DNA of 64,000 nt from Mesostigma viride. Taxonomy: Eukaryota; Streptophyta; Mesostigmatophyceae; Mesostigmatales; Mesostigmataceae. The stretch is from the NCBI GenBank assembly GCA_009746045.1, contig RPFO01000742.1:33940-97939 (forward strand). The letters are read 5' to 3'. Every line of letters begins with the position of its first letter. Within the stretch, counting starts at the first letter, position 1. A model generated the notes under the pieces. It worked only from the letters and a program-made list of their open reading frames with translations. It had not been told where the DNA came from and ran no database searches. The position numbers and the translations under genes are program-made. Below, piece by piece: positions 1 through 8,542 of the stretch.

Positions 1-152
1 CCCGACACGTTCAGCGCGTCTTGGAGGATGTTCTTGAACGCCGCGAACATGGGCTGGGACAGCGACCGCTCGAGCTGATCCACGTACTCCCGCTTGCTGT
101 CCACGAGCACGTTCGTGTCCACCCGGGCCTCCGCGTTACGGTGCTCGGCCAT
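1..152 (-). CDS. N-terminal part of a conserved NCLDV-like protein, cut by the window edge
   Basis: Only the first 50 residues are visible; the gene reads leftwards and runs off the window. The ATG at 152 is supported by an A/T island (GGAATAATTTC) 12-28 bp upstream and by the absence of a better start. The visible part contains DTNVLVDSKREYVDQLE followed by an amphipathic helix (FAAFKNILQDAL). A K-rEY..QLe block near the N terminus followed by a helix is what I remember from a small uncharacterised family of nucleocytoviruses, but fifty residues cannot prove it. No function can be assigned. Confidence 0.6.
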   Translation of the reverse strand, partial: MAEHRNAEARVDTNVLVDSKREYVDQLERSLSQPMFAAFKNILQDALNVS

Positions 153-163
153 GTGTCAGAGTC

Positions 164-180
164 GACCGTGAAATTATTCC
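164..180 (-). promoter_or_regulatory. A/T-island promoter candidate
   Basis: The minus strand reads GGAATAATTTCACGG immediately upstream of the ATG at 152. It fits the A/T island followed by TC(n)GG pattern seen before several other genes of this window. Confidence 0.4.
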
Positions 181-219
181 ACCCCCTCTAAGCGAATCGA
201 TCCAATCCACCGGACTGAC

Positions 220-612
220 TCAACTCAGCACGTGACGCGCGATCAGGAACACGAGCGCGCCCGCCGCCAGCCCGCCCAGGTTCACCTTGTTGCGGTCCAC
301 CTTCCCGTCCCGGCCCTTGAACAGGTTAGGGAACGCGCCCGCCCCGAACTGGATCGTGCCGATCGCCGCGCCCACGCCGAAGATGGCCGGGACCACCAGG
401 CCGCCGCCACGGCGGGAGAGCGGCGCGCGAACGGGCGCGAGGGGCATCGCCGGAAGGGGAGACGGGCTGCCGCGGTCACGGATGGACAGCTCGGACCCCT
501 CCGGGGAGATGCCGCGGCCCATACCGAACGCCGCCGGTCCCGCCGGAGACACGCCGCCTCTGCGGAAAGCCGGGCCGCCACCGCCCAACATCGCAGCCTG
601 TCGGGGGTTCAT
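220..612 (-). CDS. Small glycine/proline-rich membrane protein
   Basis: 130-residue protein starting at the ATG at 612 (MNPRQAAML). The first 70 residues are low-complexity, rich in Gly, Pro, Arg and Ala. They are followed by a hydrophobic stretch (residues about 72-92, LVVPAIFGVGAAIGTIQFGA), a short charged loop (KGRDGKVDRNKVN) and a second hydrophobic stretch ending near the C terminus (LGGLAAGALVFLIARHVLS). Two membrane spans with a basic loop are typical of small inner-membrane proteins of nucleocytoviruses; a virion membrane location is inference. No homologue recognised. Confidence 0.6.
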   Translation of the reverse strand: MNPRQAAMLGGGGPAFRRGGVSPAGPAAFGMGRGISPEGSELSIRDRGSPSPLPAMPLAPVRAPLSRRGGGLVVPAIFGVGAAIGTIQFGAGAFPNLFKGRDGKVDRNKVNLGGLAAGALVFLIARHVLS

Positions 613-797
613 CAGCGCACCGGAGGGGGGGGGAGGCCCGCCGCTCCTCCCCCCCGCCCATATCCCCCCCCTGCCCCTGCGGCGCTGGCACGGAGCTGGA
701 GCGCAGTCGGCGCGCGAGGCCGGTCAGGTCTTCCATCCTCCGCTATGTCGTACCTAGCACACACAAAATACCTAGATTCTAAACGCGATGATCCGAA

Positions 798-1355
798 TCA
801 GTAATCCGCCCCGTCCGGTCTGTCCAGGTCCCACACGTCCGGAGGGGTCGCCGGCCGGCTACGGCCCACCGATACGGAGGACACCGGAGTCGCGCCCTCC
901 TCGTCCCCGTCCTCCGGTTCCGGCGGAGGAGGGAGACGCGATTCGTCGCGCGACCGTAAGGAGCTGGCGAAACAGTCCGCGTGGTAGAACGCGTACGCCC
1001 CCCGCGTCAACAAAGTCAGCTCCGTCTTGCGGGCCGGCATCAGCCCGTCGCACAGAACGCACGAAACCCACCCCTCCTGCGGCGGCGGGGCCCGCGAGCT
1101 CCATCGCACGAGAGACGAGCCGGGGGGCACGTCCCCTGCCCGAGCCACCGCCGCCTCCTCCTCGGTGAGCGCCTGCTTGCCCTTGAACAGGGGGCACGAC
1201 TCCATGTACGCCCGGTTGAACGATATCGAGAAGGGGAAGGTCCCGCGTGCCGCCCGGCGGCCGGACACAGCCGCCCACCACGCGTCCGCCCTCCGTCTGC
1301 GCGCGTCCAGCTCCGTCACGAACGCCGCGCCGCGTCCTCCGGGTTGCTCGTCCAT
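798..1355 (-). CDS. Zinc-binding protein with a CxxC...HxxC motif
   Basis: 185 residues from the ATG at 1355. This start is preferred because the A/T island GGAATTATATCTCCGG lies 23-39 bp upstream and the same frame is open far beyond without another good ATG. The centre holds VSCVLCDGLMP followed about 25 residues later by FYHADCF, a Cys2-HisCys arrangement resembling one half of a treble-clef or PHD-like finger. The C-terminal 50 residues are acidic and proline-rich (PPPPEPEDGDEEGA). Probably a protein-protein or nucleic-acid binding accessory protein; family not recognised. Confidence 0.6.
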   Translation of the reverse strand: MDEQPGGRGAAFVTELDARRRRADAWWAAVSGRRAARGTFPFSISFNRAYMESCPLFKGKQALTEEEAAVARAGDVPPGSSLVRWSSRAPPPQEGWVSCVLCDGLMPARKTELTLLTRGAYAFYHADCFASSLRSRDESRLPPPPEPEDGDEEGATPVSSVSVGRSRPATPPDVWDLDRPDGADY

Positions 1356-1377
1356 CTCCCGCGCCACGTGCACATTA

Positions 1378-1394
1378 GCCGGAGATATAATTCC
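1378..1394 (-). promoter_or_regulatory. A/T-island promoter candidate
   Basis: Minus strand GGAATTATATCTCCGGC, 23 bp upstream of the ATG at 1355 and inside a GC-rich spacer. Confidence 0.45.
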
Positions 1395-1401
1395 TCCCCC
1401 C

Positions 1402-2865
1402 TTAGCGCCTCTTCGTCTTCTGATAGGCTTGCGACAGGACATTGGCCCCCCAGGTGGCGGCGGGGGGGGCCATCGGGCCTCCCGACAGGGTGTACGGGTC
1501 CATACGCCCCCCGCCCATCTGATCCGAGCACATCTGGAACTGCGCGTTCGGGTTCTGCACCATCTGCCCCGACCAGTCCCGGATGTACGGGTCCACGACC
1601 TTGGGCATCTTGCCGCCCCTCGCGCCCTCGGCCGGGTTCCACTCGTAGAAGACGGCCCCGGACCCCGGGGGCAGGGCGCGGGGTGGCCGCTTAGGAGCGC
1701 GTCCGCGGTCATCAGCCCGCCGTAGAACTTGGCCGCGTCGCCGCCGTAATCCGTCAAGTCCCCGTCTACCATATTGAACGCCTTCTGGCGCCGCCACCAC
1801 TGGTCGATGCGGTGCAGGAGCGCGTTCCGCATGCGGCTGAAGCGCATGACGTCCGTCACGAGGTGTCTCTTGACGCCGTTTCGGATATTGAAGGAGGGAC
1901 CCGTCCGTACCACGGTATCATAGGGGGCGTCCTCGCCTTGTGACAGAAAGCCCCCAACACCACCACCCCCACCACCCCCCAAAAAGGCCCTTGCTTTTTC
2001 CAGGACTCCCGCCCTATCATTAGCTCGGAAGTATTTTCCATCAACCTTCAGAATGCGATCGATCAACCCGTAGTCCATCAGTTGGGCGTGTGCTGCTGGC
2101 ACGTTGATCACCTCTGCAAGGCGGTCGCGGTGTTGGATCGAGAACAGGCTGATGTCGATTTCACTGCTGGCCAGCAAACGGATTAGGAGGGAGGGGTCAC
2201 CGTCAGCCGCCAGCTGCCCTGTCAAAAGCTGGGGGATCGAGGGTAGCGTAAATACTGGCACGTTCGGAAATACGCGGATCTTTGCTGCCTTTGTGACGTA
2301 AGCTGCCGACGTCGCCGGAATAGTGTGAGAATTGGCGTCAGTGACCGCCTCTGCAATGCTGTCACCATCCTGAAGCCCCCTATCGGCAATCGCCTTCATG
2401 ACACCGCTGGGGATCGCAGACATGTACACGTTAGCGAGCGGCGGGCCAGGGCACGGGGGGCCCATTCGTCACGTCGACTGCCACAAAACCCCTCAACGCG
2501 TTCAGGAGCTTTGCCATCTCGACTTGGCTCGTCTGGCGCAGGGAGTAGTCAGTTGCGTACTTCACCCTCCGCTCCAGTTCCCGCATGAGAGCACACAGCA
2601 GGTCGTACACGTACATGACCGCCACGAATCCCCGCAGTTTGAGGACCATCGGGTCTTCGGCTTCGTAGTCCTCGTCCTCGGGGATCCGCCCGTACAGTTC
2701 TGTCTCCTCGATGACGTACCGGATGCCCGGGATGTACGTGTGCAGTTTGTCCATCTCGTAAGGAGTGAACACCTTGCCCGCGAGTTCCTCCACACGCCGC
2801 TGCTCTTCGGGCAGTCGGCGAGTCGGCGTCTGGATCATGCTCTCCATCGGATACAGCGTCCCCAT
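1402..2865 (-). CDS. Large virion-type protein, paralogue B (two frame breaks)
   Basis: About 488 residues spread over three frames: 2865 to about 2455, then about 2455 to 1680, then to the stop at 1402. The changes fall in the G/C runs near 2455 (ggggggccc) and 1665-1685 (ccccgggggc). It is paralogous to the upstream gene at 2919-4906: both start TLYP, share TPTxR.PE, a buried IR(Y/F)VIEE, a Y(V/I)YDL helix and NALRGF in the first 140 residues, and near the C terminus share (F/W)YE(W/Y)(N/D)PA. The middle carries a glycine run (eight Gly) and a WWRRQ(K/G)A helix that also matches A. No domain recognised. Size, duplication and tail rich in Gly/Pro/Gln suggest a structural or core protein; this is inference. 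An A/T island (2891-2906) precedes the start. Confidence 0.6.
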
Positions 2866-2890
2866 CCTCGTCTCGCTTTATACACTCGTA

Positions 2891-2906
2891 TCCGAAAATA
2901 ATTCCC
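2891..2906 (-). promoter_or_regulatory. A/T-island promoter candidate
   Basis: Minus strand GGGAATTATTTTCGGA, 26-41 bp upstream of the ATG at 2865, in the 53-bp gap between the paralogues A and B. Confidence 0.45.
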
Positions 2907-2918
2907 GGTCGAGTGCGT

Positions 2919-4906
2919 CTAATCGATGACGATGGGGTTGTCCGCCCGCCCCCCCGGCCGGGAACGGGAGGCCACCCTCTTCCCCACGCTCTTCGCCCCG
3001 GCCTTTGCCGCTGTCCGCCGGCTCCGGCCCCGGCTCGCCGGCGTGGCGGCTCGCAGCATGGCCGCAAGCTGGGCGGCAGTAAGCTGGGGGGCGCCCTCTG
3101 TCGCGGTGGCGCCAGCGGGCCGTACACGCCCGCGTACGCGCGAGGATAAGCCGCCCTCCTGCGGGGCTTAGAAACTGGCGGGTACCCGTACATGTACGGC
3201 GACGGGGCGTACGCGTACGCGGGCGACGGGGCGGACACGGGGCGCGGCGGGGCGCGGTACGCGGGGTACGGGTCCGACATCGGCGGAGGCGGCCCCGCGT
3301 ACCCCTTGAAGCTCTCCATCGTCTGCGCGCACAGCGGGAACGTCGCCTTGGGGTTCACGACCTCCTTGCCGTCCCAAGTCTTGATAATCCTAGGCACGAT
3401 CTTGGGCGGCTTGTTCCCATTCTCGTGTGCCTTGGCGGGGTCGTACTCGTACCAGATCGTCCCGGTGCCGGAGGGGCAGCTCACGTCGCCCGTCAGCTGG
3501 TAGTCGGCCATCAGCAGGTCGGAGAAGGCCTTGCCATCGTCCTCAGCTTTTTCGAGGTCGAAAATGAGACCGTACGCCCCCTGCCGCCGGGCCCAGGACT
3601 CGATGTAGCTCAGAATCCTCATGCGTCTCCTGTTAAAGCGGATGATGTCGTCGCCGATCCACTTTCTGATTTTGTTTTCGAAAGTGTGGAACGGCGTTCT
3701 GATTGGCTCTCCGGCTGTAGTGAAGCCGCGTGAGTACTGAGTGAGGAACCGCATGCTCTTGTATCCGGCCTCAAGTGATTCCTCGGGAGGCAAATCTTCA
3801 TCCTCGAAATCTTCGACGTCTTCTTCTCCCGCATTCCGGCGCTCTTGAACTGCTTTCCGTCCAGCAGTGTTACGGTCGCGCGCTGCCCGCCGTCTATCGT
3901 CATTATTTCGCAGCCACGTCCTGGTCGTACGTTGGGTATCAAGCACCGCCTCAGGGGTCACGGCGGTGCTAGTAACGCCCTCGGCGGTCGTCACGTTCCC
4001 AAGAAGTTGACCATCCATGTCCCCCCCCCTGATCCGTGTCGCAATGGTAGCGAGGGCGTTCCGGTCGACGTCCGCGTTACGCAATCGAAAAACCCCTGGG
4101 TAGGCCTTTTGCATGCGCTCCATGAGCTCGTAGTTGACGTTGGCAGGAGGGAAGTCCACATCTAGCTCGTGGAGACGCAGACGATGAGGGATGGACAAGT
4201 AAGAGCAATCGATGCGCCGTTTTGCCAGTTGTAACAGGATGCCAGAGGGAATGCAGTCGTCGGACGGGTCGCCTCCCAACAACACGTTGGCGCTTGGTAG
4301 GTTGCTCGGGTCAAGCTGGAAGAATCGTACTGTCGCCGTTTTACCCATAACACTCATGTCAGGAATTGTCGTGCCGTCGAAGCCTCGACCACCGAGCCAC
4401 ATGCTGTCAATTGGCTCGAGGCGGAGGTTGGCCATAATCGTCGGCTCGATGCGTTTCATGTAGACATGCTTGTTGAGGGTTTTGGGTTTGTCCGCTGCTC
4501 GCAGAGGGAGGTGCCTGGTCTCGACGCACAGGAACCCGCGGAGGGCGTTTACGATCTTGCCCATCTCCCCCATCCCCGTGTCGACGAAGTTGGCGCTGAC
4601 CGCGCGCCTCACGCGGTTCTCGAGATCGCGCATGATGTTCTCGGTCAGGTCGTAGATGTACAGACTCGCCACGAACAGCTGCAGTCTTCTAAGCAGCGCG
4701 GGGTCGTCCTCGATGATGAAGCGCTTGTACAGCGGCGCCTCCTCGATGACGAACCGGATGTTGGGAAGGAATGTGTTCAGCCGGTCGATTTCGTCCTCGG
4801 TGAAGATGAACCGCTTGAGACCCTCGACGCGCGCCTGGAATTCCGGCGACCGGTTGGTCGGGGTGAGTATGGTGGTCTTGAGCGGGTACAGCGTGCTCGT
4901 GGACAT
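2919..4906 (-). CDS. Large virion-type protein, paralogue A (one frame break)
   Basis: About 660 residues starting at the ATG at 4906 (MSTSTLYPLKT), 25 bp downstream of an AAAAAATCTG island. The reading frame is continuous to a C run at 3087-3094, where it must shift to the frame ending at 2919; in that frame the tail becomes a basic, coherent sequence (QLTAAQLAAMLRAA, then Arg/Lys/Ser-rich) ending in IVID. Domains visible: an N-terminal 130-residue helical region shared with paralogue B, a middle with EEDVEDFEDEDLPPEE, a WARRQGAYG helix, the shared WYEYDPAKA block, then a Tyr/Pro-rich segment (PSPAYAYAPSPYMYGYPP). The Tyr/Pro repeats and basic tail would suit a DNA-packing or capsid-associated protein, but no family was recognised. 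Confidence 0.7.
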
Positions 4907-4930
4907 GGTCCGAGTGGTATACTGGAACCG

Positions 4931-4943
4931 CAGATTTTTTATT
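4931..4943 (-). promoter_or_regulatory. A6TCTG promoter candidate for paralogue A
   Basis: Minus strand AAAAAATCTGCGG, 25 bp upstream of the ATG at 4906. It faces away from a matching island at 4965-4977 that serves the divergent acidic-protein gene. Confidence 0.5.
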
Positions 4944-4964
4944 CTGGCCGCGCTCCTGTCCCCG

Positions 4965-4977
4965 CAAAAAATATCGG
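4965..4977 (+). promoter_or_regulatory. A6TATCGG promoter candidate
   Basis: Plus strand CAAAAAATATCGG, 12-24 bp upstream of the ATG at 4989. With 4931-4943 it makes an 83-bp bidirectional promoter. Confidence 0.45.
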
Positions 4978-4988
4978 CCGAACCATTG

Positions 4989-5294
4989 ATGTTGATGGCT
5001 ACGGATACCGCGATCGTCACCACGACCAGGTCGGGGAGGAGGGTGCGGCCGCCGCAGAGGTACGAGCCCGACGAGCGACCGGAGGACGACTTCTCCGACA
5101 ACGAGGCGGAGGACGGCGAGGAGGACGAGGAGGACGAGGAGGAAGAGGAGGAGGACGGATCCTACGATAGCAGCTTCATCGACGACGGGGACGAGGACGG
5201 GGATAGCGAGGAGGACGACGAGGAGTGCGAAGACGACGCCGAGCTATCCCCTCGGTGCTTTGACGAGGGAGAAGCCGCCGACGAAGACTCGTGA
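4989..5294 (+). CDS. Acidic NCLDV-type TRSGRR / FIDDG protein
   Basis: 101 residues from the ATG at 4989 (a second ATG lies two codons later). The N terminus carries TRSGRRVRPPQRYEPDE, followed by an almost purely acidic stretch (Glu/Asp run) and the block DGSYDSSFIDDGDEDGDSEE. The pairing of a basic RSGR..kPP.RY element with an acidic tail containing FIDD is one I associate with short proteins of phycodnaviruses and relatives; the function is not established. The charge pattern suggests a histone- or DNA-mimicking chaperone, which is inference. It diverges from paralogue A across a shared promoter region. Confidence 0.7.
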   Translation: MLMATDTAIVTTTRSGRRVRPPQRYEPDERPEDDFSDNEAEDGEEDEEDEEEEEEDGSYDSSFIDDGDEDGDSEEDDEECEDDAELSPRCFDEGEAADEDS

Positions 5295-5315
5295 TCGATG
5301 GAACTCGTGTAGCGG

Positions 5316-6655
5316 CTACTGCCGGTTAGCGTTCGGGATGTGGTAGGGGTTGCCGTCGAGCGCGGCGTAGGCGGCCACGGCGGAGGTCTCGTCGATAGCG
5401 AGCGGGACGTGGCCGGCGCCCACGCGGCCGGGCCTCTCCATCCGGTTGCCCACCTGCGTCTCCTGGCTCGTGAACGCGGCCATCTCCGCCTCGCTGCGGG
5501 CGGACCCGGCCGCGGCCACCGTGAGCTCCGCCTCGCCCAACTTCGGCGCGCGGACCACCTCCTGCGTCCCCTCGATCGTGTCCATGGTCTCCGGCAGATC
5601 CGCGTTGCCATCGCGCCACAGGAACACGCGGTTCTCGCTCGTCCGCGTGTGCTGGTCGCCGCGGAAGGACGCGTACGGATTGCCGAACTCGGCGCTTGAC
5701 ACGCGGTTCTCGTACACCTTGGACTTCACCGGCTCCCTCAGGTTGGCGTTCACGTGCGCCCCGATCTGCGGAGTGCCCACGCCGAAGTCCCCCATCGGCG
5801 CGCGGTGGGACTCGAGCGCGTCGAGAGTGTCCAGGCGCCGGGGGTCGACGCGCTCGTGGGCCTGGTACCTGCCGTACGTCCCGGCCTCCATCCCGTTGTA
5901 CGCGTCCGACACGCGCGAAGGCGGCGTCACGAGCACCGCACGCTCGGGGAGGACCGTCACCTGCGCGGCCCCCGCGACCCAGCCGCCGGCGCCCTCGAAA
6001 CCCGCGTTCGGCGGCCGGTGCTCCATCCCCGCGCGCTTGGTCAGCTGCTCCTTGCCCATGTGCGTCGTGGGCAGGCTCCTCTGCTCCAGGTGGGCGACCT
6101 GCGGGTTGGGGTGGTTCACGCGGATGCGCGGCTCGGGGATGTTGAAGTTCCGGTTGAGCACCTCCGGCGCGGACCGGGGGTCGCGCTCCCGGGCCCCGTT
6201 CGACTCCCACTCGCGCTGTCCGGGGAACGCGCGGTCGGGAACGGCCGCCCCCTGCACCTCCCACGTCTCCAGCACGCGCCCCGGGTGATCCGGCAAGTCG
6301 GCACCGGGGATCCCCCTGGCGGGGGGCAGCACGCCCGGCACCGGCCACGCCGGCGCGGACAGCTCCCCCTCGTACCCCTCCGGCGGCATGACGTGCAGGC
6401 CGATGCCGGACGTGTCGCGCTCATACCCCGCCGTGCCCCCCGGCGCTGTGAGGTAGCCCGGCTCGCCGGGGCCGTACCCGCCCCGGGCGGAGTAGTAGGG
6501 GACGAGGGGGTACCCGAGCGACCCGGAATGGGACGCGAGCTCGCGGGGGGCGGGGGGATGCGGTCCAGCTGCAGGCCCGAGAGGGGCGTATTGCGGAAGG
6601 GCGGCGGTCGGAGCAAGTACCCGGCCACCGCCACCGCGGACATCACGAGAAACAT
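5316..6655 (-). CDS. N-terminally anchored virion-like protein (one frame break)
   Basis: About 446 residues. The start at 6655 gives a clear signal-anchor (MFLVMSAVAVAGYLLRPPPF); the frame must change once in the G run at 6543-6557 to join the long frame that ends at 5316. After a Gly/Tyr/Pro-rich segment (GYGPGEPGYL) the protein contains the conserved-looking stretch IRVNHPNPQVAHLEQRSL, then TTHMGKEQLTKR and NRVFLWRDGNADLPE. A membrane anchor followed by a V-H-pN..V.h block reminds me of NCLDV membrane-associated virion proteins, but I cannot name a family. Lies 41 bp downstream of the next minus-strand gene. Confidence 0.6.
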
Positions 6656-6696
6656 GGTAGGTAGCTTTGTACATGTAGCATACATTTTTAGTTGGA

Positions 6697-7041
6697 CTAG
6701 TACGAGTACCCCGGGAGCATGCCCGCGGGGGCGGTGGCGAGCACCGGCGGGCTGCCGTCCACCCACCGGTCGCCCCTCTTGAGCTCGTCCCAGTACAGGT
6801 TCGCGTACGGGGCGAGCACGCGGTCGTCGATGTACATGGACCGGTTCTGGTTCACCGCGTCGATGCCCCCGCGGATGCGGGTCGATTCGACGGACGGGTC
6901 GAGGCGCCCGCCCAGAGCCACGTAGTCGGGGAAGGCGTCCCTGGGGTAATTCACGTTGAAGTCGAGCTCGGGTTCCCACTCCCTGCCCAACACCTCATTG
7001 CTCTGAGTCGCGCTGTTCTGAAACACGTATTGAGATGCCAT
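6697..7041 (-). CDS. Conserved hypothetical protein, 114 residues
   Basis: Starts at the ATG at 7041 (MASQYVFQNSATQ) and ends with MLPGYSY. The sequence is soluble, with REWEPELDFNVNYPRDAFPDY and a C-terminal Ala/Pro stretch, and has no recognisable domain. It sits in a minus-strand run with the anchored protein to its left and a one-span protein to its right, so co-expression as virion components is plausible but unproven. Confidence 0.6.
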   Translation of the reverse strand: MASQYVFQNSATQSNEVLGREWEPELDFNVNYPRDAFPDYVALGGRLDPSVESTRIRGGIDAVNQNRSMYIDDRVLAPYANLYWDELKRGDRWVDGSPPVLATAPAGMLPGYSY

Positions 7042-7064
7042 CGTTGATAATGTCATTAATAAAG

Positions 7065-7289
7065 TTAGATAAAGTCTGACCCGAATTGCACCCCCTCCCC
7101 GCCCCCGCTCGCCAAGGACCACCACACGGGGTCGGGCGGCGTCTCCGGGGGGACCGTCAGTTTCCTGTCCATGCGTAAGAACTCCGCGCTCCCTATCGGC
7201 AGCTCCCTCACGCACTTGCACACCTGTGTCCCGCAGTTCAGCGCGGCCAGCGCGATGAAGGCGATAAGGAAGGCGTTCAGCAGGTTCAT
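7065..7289 (-). CDS. Small membrane protein with N-terminal anchor
   Basis: 74 residues. Residues 2-19 (NLLNAFLIAFIALAALNC) form a hydrophobic signal anchor, followed by CGTQVCKCV, a Cys-rich turn, and a soluble tail ending GVQFGSDFI. A promoter island AAAAAATCCG lies 22 bp upstream of the ATG. Three closely spaced cysteines just after the anchor would favour disulphides or metal binding on one membrane face. No family recognised. Confidence 0.6.
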   Translation of the reverse strand: MNLLNAFLIAFIALAALNCGTQVCKCVRELPIGSAEFLRMDRKLTVPPETPPDPVWWSLASGGGEGVQFGSDFI

Positions 7290-7298
7290 GTCTATAGT

Positions 7299-7793
7299 CT
7301 ACTGTTGAGTCGGATTTTTTGCACGCGCCAGGTAGGCCCCTCTCTTGTCGGGGGCCACGTTATTCATGACGAAGTTGTGGAAGGCCCTCTCCGACTTGGG
7401 CGCCCCGACCGCGCCGAGGTCGCGCGCGCCCCCCGATGGCGACAGGAGCGCGGGGGGCATGTCGCGGGCGCACGAGCAGATCACGACGTCCTGGAGGCCC
7501 TCCCCCCGCAGGTGCGGCTCGGCGTTGTACCAGGACGCGTCCTTCGACATGATGACCACCTTGTCGCCCGCCCTCACGCCCCCGCTCTGGACGCGTTTGC
7601 CCAGGTCGTAATGGAACAGCGCGTCGGCTGCCTCGCGCGCCAGGGACCAGGACCGCATGGTCTCGCCCGGGGGCGGGGGCACGGGGCCGCTGTACGCCCT
7701 CCCGCAGTACGCCACCACCCTGCACGCTTCCGGGTCGATGCGGTCGACGTCCCGCGCGCACTGGTCCAGGTCCACGAACACCCACGTCACCAT
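7299..7793 (-). CDS. PIN/NYN-like putative ribonuclease
   Basis: 164 residues from the ATG at 7793; an upstream in-frame ATG near 7859 overlaps the divergent gene's start codon and is less likely. The N terminus MVTWVFVDLDQC is a beta strand ending in an acidic residue, as in NYN/PIN-like nucleases. It is followed by CRVVAYCGRAYSG, a helix containing ALFHYDLGKR and a later strand VVIMSKDASWYNAEPHL. This order of acidic sites matches the NYN fold in outline; catalytic competence is inferred. The C terminus is basic (PDKRGAYLARAKNP). A viral RNase acting on transcripts would be the expected role. Confidence 0.5.
   Translation of the reverse strand: MVTWVFVDLDQCARDVDRIDPEACRVVAYCGRAYSGPVPPPPGETMRSWSLAREAADALFHYDLGKRVQSGGVRAGDKVVIMSKDASWYNAEPHLRGEGLQDVVICSCARDMPPALLSPSGGARDLGAVGAPKSERAFHNFVMNNVAPDKRGAYLARAKNPTQQ
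7311..7320 (-). promoter_or_regulatory. A6TCCG promoter candidate
   Basis: Minus strand AAAAAATCCG, 22 bp upstream of the ATG at 7289; it overlaps the 3' end of the next gene. Confidence 0.4.
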
Positions 7794-7819
7794 CGCGAGC
7801 GTGCTTACAGGGGGAGCGA

Positions 7820-7829
7820 TAAAATCTGG
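7820..7829 (+). promoter_or_regulatory. TA4TCTGG promoter candidate
   Basis: TAAAATCTGG, 28 bp upstream of the ATG at 7858, matching the A-run plus TCTG pattern. Confidence 0.4.
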
Positions 7830-7857
7830 GCTATCATGTACACGCGCGGACCCAGCC

Positions 7858-8037
7858 ATGAAGCAGTGCTCGTTCTGCCTCAAGGACAACCACGAGGACG
7901 CGGTGGGCGTCACGTCGTCGGACCAGAAGTCGTGGGCGGATGGGATGTGGTTCTGCTCCTTCCCGTGCCTCTACAGCCTCAAGCACGGCATGGCGGTCTA
8001 CAAGAAGGCGCTCGCACCCAGGACGCCCCCGTCGTGA
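7858..8037 (+). CDS. Small zinc-ribbon-like protein
   Basis: 59 residues starting MKQCSFCLKDNHED. Cysteines are arranged as C-x2-C (residues 4-7) and C-x3-C (FCSFPCLYS, about 33-37), enough to bind one zinc. An island TAAAATCTGG (7820-7829) lies 28 bp upstream. It resembles MYM/TRASH-type fingers (WFCSFPCLYSLK), which bind proteins or nucleic acid. It is divergent from the NYN-like gene and convergent with the gene at 8044. Confidence 0.6.
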   Translation: MKQCSFCLKDNHEDAVGVTSSDQKSWADGMWFCSFPCLYSLKHGMAVYKKALAPRTPPS

Positions 8038-8043
8038 TCGCGC

Positions 8044-8520
8044 TCAAGCCCCTCTGACCATCCCGTCGAGCACCGCCTGGCGCACTTGGGGGCGCCGGCC
8101 CTTCGTCCCGTACATCGCCGCCAGGCGCCGGTAGACCCGCTTCTTGTTCTCCGTGGTCGGCACGATGCGGCCCCTCTTCATGTAGGCGGTCGCGGCGATG
8201 GTCGCTTCCTTCATGGCGTCCCGGAGCTGATACCTCCGCTGCTCGTTCCGGACCTTATCGTACACCATGGCCCCTCGCTTGGAGCCGTTGATGGCCTGCA
8301 CCAGGGCGTTCCAGTCCTGGACGTTGCTGAAGTGTTTCTGGCCCATCTCCCGCTTGCGGATGGACACGATGTCCCCGCTGTCGTTCTTGGTCAGCTCGTT
8401 CCGCTTCAGCCCCCCGCGCGTCTTGAAAGCGGTGCCGTTGAACACCTTGCGGCGGCTGGCCACGATCTTGTCGAAGTGACTGCGACTGCGCACGCCCATG
8501 TAATACTCTACCATGCGCAT
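8044..8520 (-). CDS. Basic hypothetical protein, 158 residues
   Basis: Starts MRMVEYYMGVRSRSH at 8520 (internal ATGs two and seven codons later), right after a run of seven A in AAAAAAATATGCGC. The product is strongly basic throughout (KKRVYRRLAAMYGTKGRRP near the C terminus) with alternating helices and no cysteine cluster. A DNA- or RNA-binding role is likely from charge alone; no family was recognised. Confidence 0.6.
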   Translation of the reverse strand: MRMVEYYMGVRSRSHFDKIVASRRKVFNGTAFKTRGGLKRNELTKNDSGDIVSIRKREMGQKHFSNVQDWNALVQAINGSKRGAMVYDKVRNEQRRYQLRDAMKEATIAATAYMKRGRIVPTTENKKRVYRRLAAMYGTKGRRPQVRQAVLDGMVRGA

Positions 8521-8542
8521 ATATTTTTTTAACCAAGACGGC

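Noticed and set aside
220-804. Long plus-strand open frames opposite the membrane-protein gene
   Set aside because: GC-rich antisense frames with His/Arg/Pro-rich random composition; the minus frame has membrane spans and a start with sensible spacing. The same reasoning removes most long frames in 1-46 kb.
2549-2918. Extension of paralogue A's frame through the start of paralogue B
   Set aside because: After the C run at 3,090 the unshifted frame turns into Arg/Gly/Pro-rich nonsense and overlaps a real gene, while the shifted frame gives a coherent end at 2,919.
8521-8542. Terminal inverted repeats of the large transposase gene
   Set aside because: The sequences around 8,521-8,545 and 12,150-12,200 do not match in inverse orientation beyond A/T runs.
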